Source of the DNA: Mauremys mutica
Lineage: Eukaryota; Chordata; Testudines; Geoemydidae
DNA: 64,000 bases
Assembly: GCF_020497125.1 (NCBI RefSeq)
Contig: NC_059077.1
Span: 21,770,840-21,834,839, forward strand
Direction: 5' to 3'
Part shown: one piece after another, positions 35,831 through 47,134 of the stretch
How positions within the stretch are numbered: position 1 is the first letter of the stretch
Layout of the letters: every line of letters begins with the position of its first letter
Made by a program: the position numbers and the translations under genes
Notes under the pieces: generated by a model
Database searches by the model: none
What the model saw: the letters and a program-made list of their open reading frames with translations, nothing else
What the model was told of the DNA's origin: nothing

Positions 35831-38800
35831 CCAAAGTCTGCTCCCTCCGAAACTCTTCTCCCGCAGGGAGGTTTTCCTGCCCTGCCCGGCAGCAGGGGGG
35901 CTGGGGTTGCCGGGGTGTCTTCAGCAAGGGAATGCGAACCCGAGAGCAGCCGCTCCAGATTCCACAGCTGTTTGCTCTCCTGGCAGCTGTGTAACCACCC
36001 TGACACGCAAGAACAAACCGTGAAACGAGGCTTGCAAATATCAAACAAGCCGGGAGTAACTTGCATTAAACTAAACTCTGTTCTGGACTAACGGTGTCCA
36101 CACACACATGGAATTAATCAGGAGCAATTCCACGTGGAGACAAGCCCAAAGCTATGGCCATGCATGAGTTTATCCCATCTTGTAGTTGACTGCTCTGAAG
36201 GACTGTCACCAAGCGATAAAAAGGATGAGGATTTATGCTAATCATATTTGAATGATTGCATCTCAGTCAGACAGATTTACTAAAGAGCGCCTCCAAGGTT
36301 CTGGCACACACATTGGGCTGAGCAGTGGTTTCATATTTTCACAGTCATTCTTGGATTTGTATAAATCCTTTCAAAAATGCTGCTTGGGTCTCCTTAATCT
36401 TCTATTCTCCCACCATACGGATCAGGATGTTTAGAGAAGATTATGTTAGTTTAAATGATTAATACTTTTAAAGGACCAGAGAAGATCCAGAATAATTTAT
36501 CTGGAAAAAACAGTCTTCCTTCCCTGCATCACTAGTAATTTTAGATTAGCATTTACATTTTTCTGTTTTAATAATGTGATTTTTGCTCTTTGCACTTCCT
36601 AACTCATCTCAGACTGGGAAAGGGGAAATGGCTTTGTTTTATTTCTTCTCCATTTCACTTCCTGATTCTCATGCACTAATACAATGCTGATGTTTCTAGC
36701 ACTGCAGAGGAATGTTCAAATTAAAAAGAAAATGTTGTGCCACCCTAACCAAGAGCAAAAAATGTTAGTCACTTTTGAGTCTTTATTTCTTTTTGGAGCT
36801 TGTACGTCCTATCCTATGAGGGTGATCAGGTTTATGATTATAATGTCTGCTTCCTTTGTCCAAGAATTAACAAGTAAGGTCCAGCATTTTAATCTGTAAA
36901 TTGTCTGGCAACTGGCAGAAACAAAAAGCTCAGCATGAGTCTCTGATATTAAACCTCTACCCTTATCTGAAAAGTTTGCTAATCTGATGGTAAGTGAAAC
37001 ACATTCCTGGAAAACAATGGGGAAAAAGTATCAGTCTATTGAGAAATAAATCCACTGCTCACTCAAATATTTTTCTGAACAGGAAAAAAATGTCAAATCT
37101 AAACAGCTTTTTCACATATAATCATATATAATAATGCTACTAAAAGGCCACTGAAATGTTATCTATATAAGAAGTCAAGAACTAACAAAAAGGCATCTTT
37201 AAGTTATCCAGTTCAAAATGTAAACTCAAAAGCTCAAAACTGCTTCCAATTTCACCTAGGGGGAAAAGTTAATCTAAATAATTCAGTATTTTAAGAATAC
37301 ATACAAATCAAAGACCAAAAAAAGCCATTTATGATTCAGCAAGAGGATGTGTTTTTTGAGGCTTTACATTAAATCTATTGAGTACATACATTCATTTTGC
37401 ACAAATTCTGCTGTTCAGGCTGTCACTTGCACTGTGAACAACTACTCTCCAGTTCTAATACAATGACACCTATACAAGAGACCACCACCCCTTTGGGGCA
37501 ACCTCCTCTACAAGATACCACCCATTTTTAGGCAGCCTCTTAGGAATGCACACCCAGGAGTGTTCAACACAGTTCTTCATCATCTTTCTTAAAGGATTAC
37601 CTCCATTAAGCAACAGATTGTCTTCAGCCCCTTAAATTGCTTCTGACTAGTTTGCACTTCATTTAAAATCCCAAAGGAAAAGCATGTGTTAACAAAACAG
37701 AAATGGCTTAGTGCGCACTTTTTGTTGACCTACTATAATCTATAAGTATAAATCACATTAACCAACACCATGTATCAAATAGAATTTTCTATTTAATCCA
37801 GGCCTGATCAGCAAAGAGCCCAGCTTTAGCACCTAGTTTCCCTTCAGTCCTTTTCAAGCCCATTATATTTTTTTTAAAGCAGAACCATAACAGAGCCATA
37901 GCCGTGGGGATTATTCTTCTGGCAATGATTCTAATCACAAATTACTCCTTTGCTACTTCAGTGAAAATAATATGGCATTCCACACAATTTCAATTAGATA
38001 TTGGCATGAAATGATAGGCAAGTCATGCAAGTTTGGCCATTAACTTCAGTAGGAAAAGTCTGGGCCAGTTTTACAAAAAATACGTTCACTAGTTTTGGAC
38101 CATCATCTACCTTCATTTTTAAAGGTCTACAGTTTCTGAATAAACTGTTCTGCACATCTCTCTGATAGGAGCATATATTATATATTCACATTCAAAATCA
38201 GGAATAATTCTATTGAATGACACTGAGGTAAAACTGGTTTGAGAAGAGAATTGGGCCCATACTTGCATAATAACAGTATCACTGAAACCTCTCCGGAGTT
38301 AATCATATGTAGTCTTACAGTGATTAGATTTTTATCTGTAAATGTTGTTAAACATCAATTTCACCTTACACAAATAGACAAAATATTTCCATTGATAATA
38401 ATATAAATTTACAGGCAAGCAAAGCAAGAAAACTGCTGCTTGCTAATTTATTAGTTTGATTTAAGGATATTTACTATACTATACTTTGATATGTGACATT
38501 AACAATTTCTGTTTTAACAGTTATAAATCTTTAACTTTTTGAATTTCAGTGTCAGCTTTCATTTAATAATTTATTTGACCCCTTCCATAATTTCCCACAA
38601 CTGTGAACATTTACATCAATAAAAATAAAAAAGCTTTATAATAACTGATATCTGTCAAAATTATAAAAATATAAAAACCAAATTCTGCCAAACACACTTA
38701 CGTGCTTTATATTTGGAAGCTTCTTCAGTAGGGACGGGGTTGTGATCTTGTGAGGCACTGAATACCTCTTGAGGCATAATAAGCACCTTTACCTCCCACT

Positions 38801-38924
38801 GGATTAAGTTAGAGTTGAGAGCACTCAGCACCTGGCAGGATTATACCCATTGACGCAAAACTGATGGTAATAAATAATCTCTTCCACTAGGTTGTATCAT
38901 GGGCATCTGTGGACACTCAGGCTA
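35831..38924. other. AT-rich DNA upstream of the CpG island, no recognised repeat
   Basis: The first about 250 bp are the shoulder of the CpG island. From 36.1 kb on the DNA is AT-rich, with no recognised transposon for almost 3 kb. No coding motif. A reasonable place for conserved regulatory DNA, though I cannot measure conservation. Confidence 0.45.
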
Positions 38925-39120
38925 TGGCTACACTGCACACCTTACAACAGCCCGTCATTGTTAGGTGCGCAGTGTAGCCACGCTGTGTTGCTGGGAGAGA
39001 GCTCTCCCAGCAACAAAATAAAACCATCCCCAATGAGGGGTGGTACTTTCATTGCCGGGAGCGCCACTCCTGCCAACAAAGTGCTGTCCACACCAGCGCT
39101 TTTCCTCATTAAAACTTTCT
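38925..39120. mobile_element. MITE with terminal foldback, right end lost
   Basis: GGCTATGGCTACACTGC (38921-38937) pairs with GCGCAGTGTAGCC (38968-38980), forming a hairpin at the left end. It continues with the foldback GCTGGGAGAGAGCTCTCCCAGC (38990-39011) and a GC-rich body (CAATGAGGGGTGGTA, TGTCCACACCAGCGC) seen in turtle Harbinger-like MITEs. The expected right terminus is missing; sequence changes near 39120. Confidence 0.55.
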
Positions 39121-39129
39121 TCTCCATGG

Positions 39130-39545
39130 CTCCTCTTTGGCCTGACTGGAGTGAGCCCTTTTATAGCATCAGAGGGACCTTAATTAGAGTCAGGTGCTTA
39201 ACTGCCTCACCTGACTCTTAGCAGGTTAATTGGAGTCAGGTGTTCTCATTAGCCTGGAGCAGCCCCTGCTCTGGTCACTCAGGGAACAGAAAACTGCTTA
39301 TCCAGTATATCTCCCTTCTACTACACTGCTGTTCACAACTGGCCTGGGTCTATCACAGTGGACTGGGAGGCCAATTGTGGTACCTGGCTGTACCTGGGGG
39401 AAGAACCAACCTTAATTAGAGATGAAGCCCAGATCAGGGGGAAGGGGCTGGGTTGTGATTATAAAGGCAGGAAGCTTACAGCAGAAGGGGGTGTAGGGAA
39501 AGAGTCTGTAATCACTCTCTGGGATGGGAGTGAAGGGAAATAAGC
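39130..39545. repeat. LTR-like block with repeated GAGTCAGGTG motif
   Basis: Moderately GC-rich block in AT-rich surroundings. The 10-mer GAGTCAGGTG occurs at 39187-39196 and 39233-39242, and its reverse complement at 39208-39217. The text recalls gypsy or retroviral LTR U3 sequence of turtles, but I see no TG...CA ends or target duplication. Confidence 0.3.
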
Positions 39546-41207
39546 TAATACAGCAGTTCTATCAGTATAGAGTATTGTCCATTTGTAATTTCATGTCTTT
39601 CCTCCTGAGTCTTCGTGGACTTACTTCAGGCCTTTTGCATGATGTAAAGTTCCCCAGGTGCAGTGGATTTCTCACAGAGCACCCAAGTGGATAACCATTA
39701 AGGATCACTTAGTCTAAATTAGCATGAATCACGGAAGCATAATTCATCATCTGGTGTAAACACACTGAGAGGTCCAAATATGCTACTGGCTTCAGGATCT
39801 AAACTTTGAAGTCAATTGATATGATACTTGGATATTTTTACTGGAAGTTGGAGCTATACACCATTGTTAAATTATTAATTTCCTGCACGATTCTAAATTA
39901 TCTACGCTACCTAAACATTACTGTCAACAGACCAAAATAAGTTTATAAACATTGTCAAAGTGTTTCAGATTCGGACAGGGAGCTATGAAGACTTGACATA
40001 AATGTTTACCGTCAAGGTTCCTGAGGGTAAACACTTCTCTGGGGTTTCTTTGGAATTCATACAAGACTTTGTTCTCTGATGAGTCTCTTCCGTATATCGA
40101 AGTAAGATCATTGGTTGTTTGGATTTCAGTGCTCAAAGACATCACAGACCAAATCCGCTTCACGGTTGAATTTGACCCTATATGTAATAAATGGAATATA
40201 ATATAATTGCATATGGGCTCAAAGTAAGTAAGCATGAAAATTTGCATTGATCTTCAGCCTCATTTTACAAAAATATGGTCCTAAAGATCCTATGGTATTT
40301 TCCAGAAGAGTAAGGTTTGTTCTGGTATCTCTAGCAAATATGCTGTTTCCTATAGCGTGCCCTGCAATGGTTATCAGACTTGCTTCTACCCTCTACCCCA
40401 GAGATGGCTGCACTTCAGTGATGAAGTGATTTCTGATGTGTTTGGAGAGCCTTTTAAATGAAAGGTGCTATATGCAGGTAAGATATTAGTCGGAGTGTCT
40501 GCTCATATTATCATCCCCCTTCCTTTGTCTACTCAGTTATTTCTTCACTTTTATGATCAGTGAAATTTCCCCACTAAATGTTGCTTTTTAATTAAATAAA
40601 CCTATGACATGATGTAGCTTAATTTTCAGAAACAGCCTCTAAATTTGCTCCCACCATTACTGCATGCACAAAACCCCTTATCTGCAAACAATCTGCATAT
40701 GAAAACAATAGGCAAACAATCTGCATATGCAAATTAAATAGATGTTTGAAAGACCAGCATATTTTGCTCATAATCTCTCCTGAATTCACTATGTGCCATC
40801 TCTGCAGAAATATAAGAAAAGCACTAAAGGAAAACATTCTTGCACAGAACTGGCACCGCAGATTTATAAATAAATTCTTTGCAATGAATATCAAATGGTC
40901 CTTGAAGGATGTTCCTTTCTGAAGTAATCTATCTCTGAGTAATGCACATGTCTTTAATACACAAATAACCATAGGCTGCTAAGTCAGGCTGTCAGGTTGC
41001 TTTATCAATATCTCATTCATTTACAGGGGCTGTAAGGAGATACATATATTTTTAAGAGATTTAAATAAGTTCTCAAGAAATGCTATAATATAAATGGACA
41101 GTCATCTCTACTGATCTGTATTCCATGACTGCTCTATAATATGGGTGTTTCAGCTTCTCCCAACAGAGGGCCACGCTGACAATTTTTCAGGAGCCTGAGG
41201 GACCTGT
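39546..41207. other. AT-rich DNA with one exon-like open frame
   Basis: Contains a 107-codon minus-strand frame (39924-40247). Within it, 40177 to 40010 would form a 168-bp exon between an AG acceptor (ACATATAG) and a GT donor (GACG then GTAAAC). I cannot match it to a known protein and frames of this size arise by chance here. CAAACAATCTGCATATG occurs twice near 40684-40729 as a short tandem duplication. Otherwise nothing recognised. Confidence 0.35.
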
Positions 41208-41740
41208 CACAGTTTCAGGGTTAGCTGCTCTTTTGACCCCCTCTCCTGATCTTTCTCAAGTGCCTGCCCCCTCTTAAGGTTTTCAGCTCCCGGACATCAC
41301 CTCTCTTGAGCCGAGACCTGCGTCTCTCTCCCTCCAGACCAGGGTTAGGCGTACAGTCCCTCTGCAGCTCACTGGTTTCCCCAGCAGATCTGACCATGGT
41401 CCAGAACCCACGATTAACCTCTCTCCAGGGGCTATAATAGTATACCCCAGTCACCAACCAGCCTTTGCACCGCAAATTGCATTGCTTCTTAGGGTAAAAG
41501 GATTACAGAGAAATCCTATAAAAACCAATAAAAGAACCGACATGGATGCTAAAAGCATACCAGAGGTCACTCTATCTCCATCCTCAGGCTCCAGTAGGTG
41601 TCAGTCTTTCAAACACCACAAATAAGTTTGCCCACTTGGTTACAAGTCAGTGTCCGTTTTTAGAGCAGGAACAAGAACCCTGATTGGACAGTTCCGCTGT
41701 TTCTTTCTACAGCACAGGCCTTTGCTCTCCAACCTCTGTT
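41208..41740 (-). repeat. LTR-like block, second copy of the 21744 family
   Basis: CTGTCACAGTTTCAGGG start, then GCTGCTCTTTTGACCCCCTC and GGACATCACCTCTCT, aligning by eye with 21744 onward; CCAGGGTTAGGCG here parallels GGGAGGTTAGGCTG there. Likely a solo or partial LTR. Right boundary uncertain. No protein remnant beside it. Confidence 0.4.
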
Positions 41741-42371
41741 AGCAGTCAGAATGATAATACTTCCTACCTCTCATGGACATTGGGAGGTTAATGTTTCTGA
41801 AGTGCTTGGAGTTCTCAGATGTACAATCATTCAGAAAGGCAGAGTATAAATATTGCAATTAAGGGGAAAACCAGAAACTGTGGTTTCTTAGCACCATTGC
41901 AAATTAGGTCCATAAAGTCTGCTTGTAATACCGCTTATCCATCCTTGTTATTGTAGAGAAACTGTTCATCCTGAAATCTGCAGGTTCTCCACGGAGCACC
42001 ACTTCTTCTGCAGTTGCCCATGTTCATCTCTGAATTATAAACGTAAAGTGATCTGTTTGAATAGTCACAATTCAGCAGGAGAACTTTTTAAAAACACCTG
42101 ATTGTGCTTCAGACTGATAAAAACAATCACTTTTTCACATTTCCACTGCACTTTGCTGGACGCCAGCTTTAGGTGCCTTTTATCAACCTATTCAGACTTT
42201 TGTTATTTCCTTTTCTAGCACTCATATTTTGTTCATTTGTAAAAAGATCCAGGGATCAACAAAATCAAACTGAGGAATGGAAAAAGCTGCACAACTCAAA
42301 TTTTCAGTCATCAGAGTGTGTGATACAGCAACTTGTGATGTAGTTGAGGACTCTCTCACCAATACTCCTCT
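41741..42371. other. no recognised feature
   Basis: AT-rich; nothing recognised. Confidence 0.4.
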
Positions 42372-42541
42372 GGGTATGTCTACAGTACAAAGAAAAACCT
42401 GTGACGCCGAGTCTCACAGCCGGGGTCACTTGACTCATGTTTCCAGGGCTATACTGCTATTTTTAATCCTGCAGCCTGAATTAACAGACCTGGGCTCTGA
42501 GACTCAGTGCTGTTGGCTTTTCCTTCAGTATAGACATACCC
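42372..42541. mobile_element. Harbinger-like MITE, 170 bp
   Basis: GGGTATGTCTACAGTAC at the left and, in reverse, GGGTATGTCTATACTG at the right form clear terminal inverted repeats. The adjoining trinucleotides TCT and TAA do not match, so the target duplication has decayed or the class differs. Shares its end sequence with the element at 14990-15279. Confidence 0.65.
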
Positions 42542-42749
42542 TAAGATCTTGATTCAGCGGCCATTTTCAAATGAACCATGATCCATTTTTATGTTTAAGT
42601 AAAAGATGTGATTTTTCTGGTCACAAAATATCTGGGGCATATAGATCTCCAAATGCATCAGCTCATTAAAAAGTTATATATGGAATTGTGTTTTTTTGTC
42701 AAACCCAAAACACTGAAAGTAAGAGCTGTTAATTAAAAACTTTTCTATG

Positions 42750-42864
42750 ACAGGTTTCAGAGTAGCAGCCGTGTTAGTCTGTATCCGCAAAAAGAACAGG
42801 AGTACTTGTGGCACCTTAAAGAAATAAATTTGTTAGTCTCTAAGGTGCCACAAGTACTCCTAAT
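42750..42864. mobile_element. Penelope-like short insertion folded back on itself
   Basis: AGGAGTACTTGTGGCACCTTA (21 bp, 42798-42818) recurs as an exact reverse complement at 42841-42861 with a 22-bp spacer. The right half, read on the minus strand, continues GTGGCACCTTAGAGACTAACA, the same core as the insertion at 50022-50108. CTTTTCTATG flanks the whole unit (42740-42749 and 42865-42874) as a 10-bp target duplication, so both halves arrived in one event. The Penelope-like label is inferred from the relative at 50022. Confidence 0.65.
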
Positions 42865-42874
42865 CTTTTCTATG

Positions 42875-43620
42875 TAGCTGAGACACAAGTGTATTGTATG
42901 AAGCATAAAATATTCAATGCACTGATGAATCAAATAAATCAGTAGAAGTCCTGGTGGAGAAACCAAGAGAGAGAGAGACTCGGAAAATTAAACCCTTTTC
43001 ACTGCTCCTAAAGCCTCCAGAGTTTAAAACAGAAAAACATCTCCTTGCAAATAACATAACTGAAAACTTCTGGGAACTGAAAATGTCAAATTCTAAAGTG
43101 GTTCAGCTACATTGAACACTACGTTGACATTAAGGAGTCAGAATGCAGAAAATGAACATCTGGTAAGTCAAGCACTAGCAATGGAAGAAACTGAGATGTA
43201 GTTTAAGATGTAACAATTCAGCTGATGGACAAAATTAGCAGTGACACAATCTGATGAATTCACATGTGGAAGTGAGTTAGGTTGTTTCTATTAATAATTG
43301 TTCAGAGACTGGCAAATACGTCTTCAGACACACTACGAATCTGTCCGTTCTAATAAAGGAGTGAGTCGGATTTTGGTTTAATTTGTTTGGCGCAAAGGAA
43401 CCAGAAAATTAGTAACTATTCCAATATTAAAGGAGTCTAAGTGAAGATCTTGCAATAAGAGGCTCTGTTGTACCTAAAGCTGGCTTTTGCATCAGCTTTT
43501 TTAGTACTTAATGGCCAGTAAGGAATCTGAGAGGATGGCCTCAGACAAAGGGCTATAGGTGTTTACAAGTCCAAACTTCACATTTCCCTACAGAATAGTT
43601 ATAATTTATAGAGATTTACC
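42875..43620. other. no recognised feature
   Basis: AT-rich; a short GA run near 42966-42978. Nothing else recognised. Confidence 0.4.
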
Positions 43621-43797
43621 TAGCTCATAGAACTGGAAGGGACCCTGAAAGGTCATCAAGTCCAGCCCCCTACCTTCACTAGGCAGGACCAACTACTGAT
43701 TTTTGCCCTAGATCCCTAAGTGGCCCCCTCAAAGATTGAACTTACAATGCTGGGTTTAGTAGGCCAATACTCAAATCACTGAGCTATCCCTGCCCCC
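43621..43797 (-). mobile_element. tRNA-derived turtle SINE, full length
   Basis: Third copy of the family at 7929. On the minus strand the A box reads TAGCTCAGTGA (43786-43776) and the B box AAGTTCAATCT (43743-43733), each with a change from the better copies. The CR1-like tail is at 43621-43660. More diverged, so older. Confidence 0.85.
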
Positions 43798-44239
43798 GGT
43801 GCTGGCTGTGTCGTGTCTGAATGCAAAAAGCTGCCTTTTCTTCACTCCTGCATGAAGCTACTACTGCATGTGCCAGTGCAGTACAGTCACTCTGGACTAG
43901 TGTCCACTCCCATGCATCAGCTCTTGTCAGCCGTTTGTCAGAGGAGAGTGTTGGTGAAAGCATATTAGGCAGTCTACAAACAATTTAATTTCTAGACAAG
44001 TGGCCAGTAGAAAATAATTCAGCATTAGCCCTGAATAGTGTGGTCCTTTGTGCTGGCAGTTCATCTCTTTCTTGCAAACCAGACAGACACTTGTCTGCAC
44101 AAAGGGTACAGGCATGTCAATGGCGGCATTAGGAAACCTGATAACCAGGAAACCAGTTGCTGAGCAGAACCAGGCACTACAACATTTTCCAGGTTGCTGA
44201 GACTCCTGTTATCCCTGCAAGATCAGAAATCATTTATGA
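43798..44239. other. no recognised feature
   Basis: Nothing recognised between the SINE and the LINE fragment at 44240. Confidence 0.4.
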
Positions 44240-44430
44240 TGGTGGGGGTGGATTATTTGCTACTCTACTTGTTACATTTTTCAACAAGCACCTTTGTGCT
44301 TTTTGCCATGCTGTTCTTCACACGTCCTGGAAGGAGCTCCCCATAAACGTCTCCAAAGCCACCGGTCATTGTCTGCCTTCAAACCCCTCCTGTGCTGTGG
44401 TGCTGACAGAAACTTGAAAACGGTAAGGCA
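44240..44430 (+). mobile_element. L2/L3-type LINE fragment
   Basis: ACATTTTTCAACAAGCACC, GGAGCTCCCCATAAACGTCT and TGTCTGCCTTCAAACCCCTC align with the plus-strand LINE at 20300-20450 (for example CACTCCCCATAAACATCT there). Short, 5' and 3' truncated, non-functional. Confidence 0.5.
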
Positions 44431-44919
44431 CCTGGTGTGCTAAGACCACTTTAGATCAATTTCATCATCTTCTTTTTCCAACATCAAGGCTAGACAGGGT
44501 TGAAATTAAGACCCGTCTGTTCTGAGCCACCTTTTGAGCCTGTTGGGCGTTTACCAGGATGATGTTATGGACTGTGTTATACCACAGTCTCCTTGGACAT
44601 CCACAGCCTCCCTCTCTGTCCACTCTATCACAGAGCACAATTTACACAGTTGGTATGGGGTCATTCTAGCAATATGGCCAAACCATTGTAGATAGCACCT
44701 TTTGAAGACTGAAAGTTCAGTGTGTGACTACAATCTTTTACAGATGTCATCACTTCTTAGTCTACCAAGCCTTGTCATACCTGGGATACAGCGCAGGCAC
44801 GTCATTTCAAACATTTGCAGTTTTTGCTCCAGACATTTTGTCAGTGGGTACAATAAGCACTGTATATTACCTGGTTTTAGCTGACATGGACATTGATTTA
44901 AGGTTCCAAACATTTTTAT

Positions 44920-45264
44920 TCAGCTGCTGGCAGTAGCTATCTGCTTGTCAATGTCAACTTCATAGTGGTTGTCACAGCTTATGATAGAACCCATGTAGCA
45001 GAAACTGTCCTCTTCTTCAGTGTCCACACTATTAATGACTAGTTTAACCTGTTTCTTGATGTTTGATGTTACAATTAGTTCGGTCACTTGTTCATTCATT
45101 TTTAATCCCCATTCTCTGACTCTTGTGTACAGGTTAGTTGCTACTTCTTGGTTATATTCTTCCATAGGCATTATCATGACAATATCATCTGAAAAGTCAA
45201 TCTGACTGATAATTTGCCCCAATATCCTGCAGCCTCCACCAATGTTTCTAAGGGGGTTGGACAA
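44920..45264 (-). pseudogene. LINE reverse transcriptase, catalytic and thumb part
   Basis: 114-codon open stretch with the catalytic block FSDD at residues 24-27 (typical LINE F/Y-x-DD), then DSFCYMGSIIS at residues 85-95, a conserved block just after the polymerase core. Directly upstream on the minus strand, before the ATG, SPILFALYLKDIL is readable, so the frame extends past the annotated start. Part of the LINE at 44475-49250. Confidence 0.7.
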
Positions 45265-45777
45265 GATGTCTTTTAAGTACAGAGCAAAAAGTATTGGACT
45301 GAATATGCATCCCTGTTTGACTCCAGTTTTCTCTTTAAACCACTTTGTCAGCTCCCCATTGATTCTTACTGCATTCCCATCTATACAAACTCTGCAGTAT
45401 TTGAATCAACTTGCTGCTAAAGCCATACTGCCTGAATACTTTCCACCGAGCCTCTCTGTTAGTGGAGTCAAATGCTTCATTAAAGTCAAAGAATGGCAAA
45501 ACAAGCTTTGTTGAACTCTGTATCTCTCCAAGATTTGACCAAAAAACCCAGTATCTGATCCATAGTGGAATGTCCAGGTCTAAAGTCTGCCTGCGACTCA
45601 GAAAAGATTTCCTCTGCTCCTCTTTTCATTTGGCTGAGCATCACTCTACAGAATACCTTGCTAAGAATTATAGGCCTTATTCCTCTGTGGTTGTCACAGT
45701 CCGTGGCTCACCTTTCTTAAAGAGTGGTACGATGACTGAGTGTGGCCAGTCTTCAGGTACTTTACTCGTCATCCAAA

Positions 45778-46173
45778 TTAAATGTAAAACTTTGCAAGAG
45801 ACCATGCCCATGCCACTTTTGCCATTTTCAACACTTCAGGAAGTATACCATCTGAACCACGTGTCTTGTTGTCTTTCAGAGACCCGATTGCAGCTTCAGT
45901 GTCTGCTTCCAATCTATATTCTTCATCGTTGCCTTCACAGTTGATAGCCTCAAGGACAGATAGATCAACTTGACTATTCACATTCAACAGCTGATAAAAA
46001 TATTCTTTCCATCTTTTAAACTTTTGAACTTTAGTTACTATATAGTTCCACTGACCATTGCTGTGACCCACTGATCTCTTGATGCCAACTGGCAGCAGAC
46101 ATAAGGGGGGCATAAGGGTTACAGTAATCCCTTGGGTCTGGTATTTACACTCTAGTTCACCAAAAAGTGTCAT
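45778..46173 (-). pseudogene. LINE reverse transcriptase, N-terminal part
   Basis: 131-codon stretch. Residues from about 53 read KRWKEYFYQLLN and later EAAIGSLKDNKTRGSDGILPE, the conserved start of LINE reverse transcriptases (normally NKTPGSDGIPxE). The first about 50 residues do not fit the family and may be decayed. A frame break separates it from the RT core at 44920-45264. Confidence 0.7.
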
Positions 46174-46242
46174 GTGAGGTCTCTAATGAAAGTCTGTGTC
46201 ACATTGGTCATCAATACCATTGTCAAATACATGTACAGATGT

Positions 46243-47134
46243 TGTGTAACGAGTTACGCATATACACTGAAAATTATGTTCTTAGGCCTGTCTCTAGGGA
46301 TTGGTCACCAACAAAGGTAAAAAGCAGGATTGTTTGTTTTTTTTCAGACAAGAAATGTTTGCTGTTTGTTTACACATAAATTAAGTATTGTATGGTTCAC
46401 ATTTGCCTCCACTCACAAGTCTGAATGCTAATGGATTGTGAAATCTTCAAAAGAAAAAAAATTCACAGGAAGAAGTAAACAACAGGAGTTATCCTGTTTA
46501 GGGTTAAGACTGAATTATAGAAACTATATCTGGGGTGCAGAAGCACCCCTAAGTATTCCTTTACTCTGTGGGGACAAGCTGTCAGTGGGCTTGATCTTAT
46601 GAGAAGAGGTCTCAACCAAACTGGTTGAAAACACCGGGCAAAAAATGAGGAAAATTTTCTTGTAGGAGACAGGAAATGTCTTGTTAGTTAAGGTTAGTCT
46701 CTAGAAAGTGTGTCATGATTTTGTTTTATATGTAACCATTTGCCTCCAACAGTCTTACTCACTGTCACTTGAATCTTGCTTCTTTGTTAATAAACTTATT
46801 CTTGTTTTCACCACAAAAATATATAAGTGCTGGGTGTTCATCAGAGTTGTGTTCTAAGGTATAACCAGTAAGCTAAGGCTGCATAATTCTGTGAGTGTTC
46901 AGTGCAACAGGGGCTGGTCACTACAGGGGATGCTCAGAGGACATGGGGATTGGCCTGTGTCTAGGCCTGCAGAGGCCTGGAAGGCTGTGCTTGTGTTTCA
47001 TGGAGCTGATCTGCACCAGGCACAGGCAAGTCTCCCTCACCTCAAGGGCAGGTGGTGGCAAGGTGCCTCACAACATTGGGTGCCCGAGGAAGTGTCGCAG
47101 TAGTTCCCAAGGATGGTGTAGCTGACTCGTTACA
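46243..47134 (+). mobile_element. solo LTR, 892 bp, with 5-bp target duplication
   Basis: Begins TGTGTAACGAG and ends CTCGTTACA, so it has TG...CA ends with short inverted repeats. GATGT precedes (46238-46242) and follows (47135-47139). A polyadenylation-type TTAATAAACTT lies near 46785. No gag, pol or env sequence, so it is a lone LTR left by recombination. It splits the minus-strand LINE. The superfamily (endogenous retrovirus or gypsy) is undetermined; a 5-bp duplication fits either. Confidence 0.8.
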
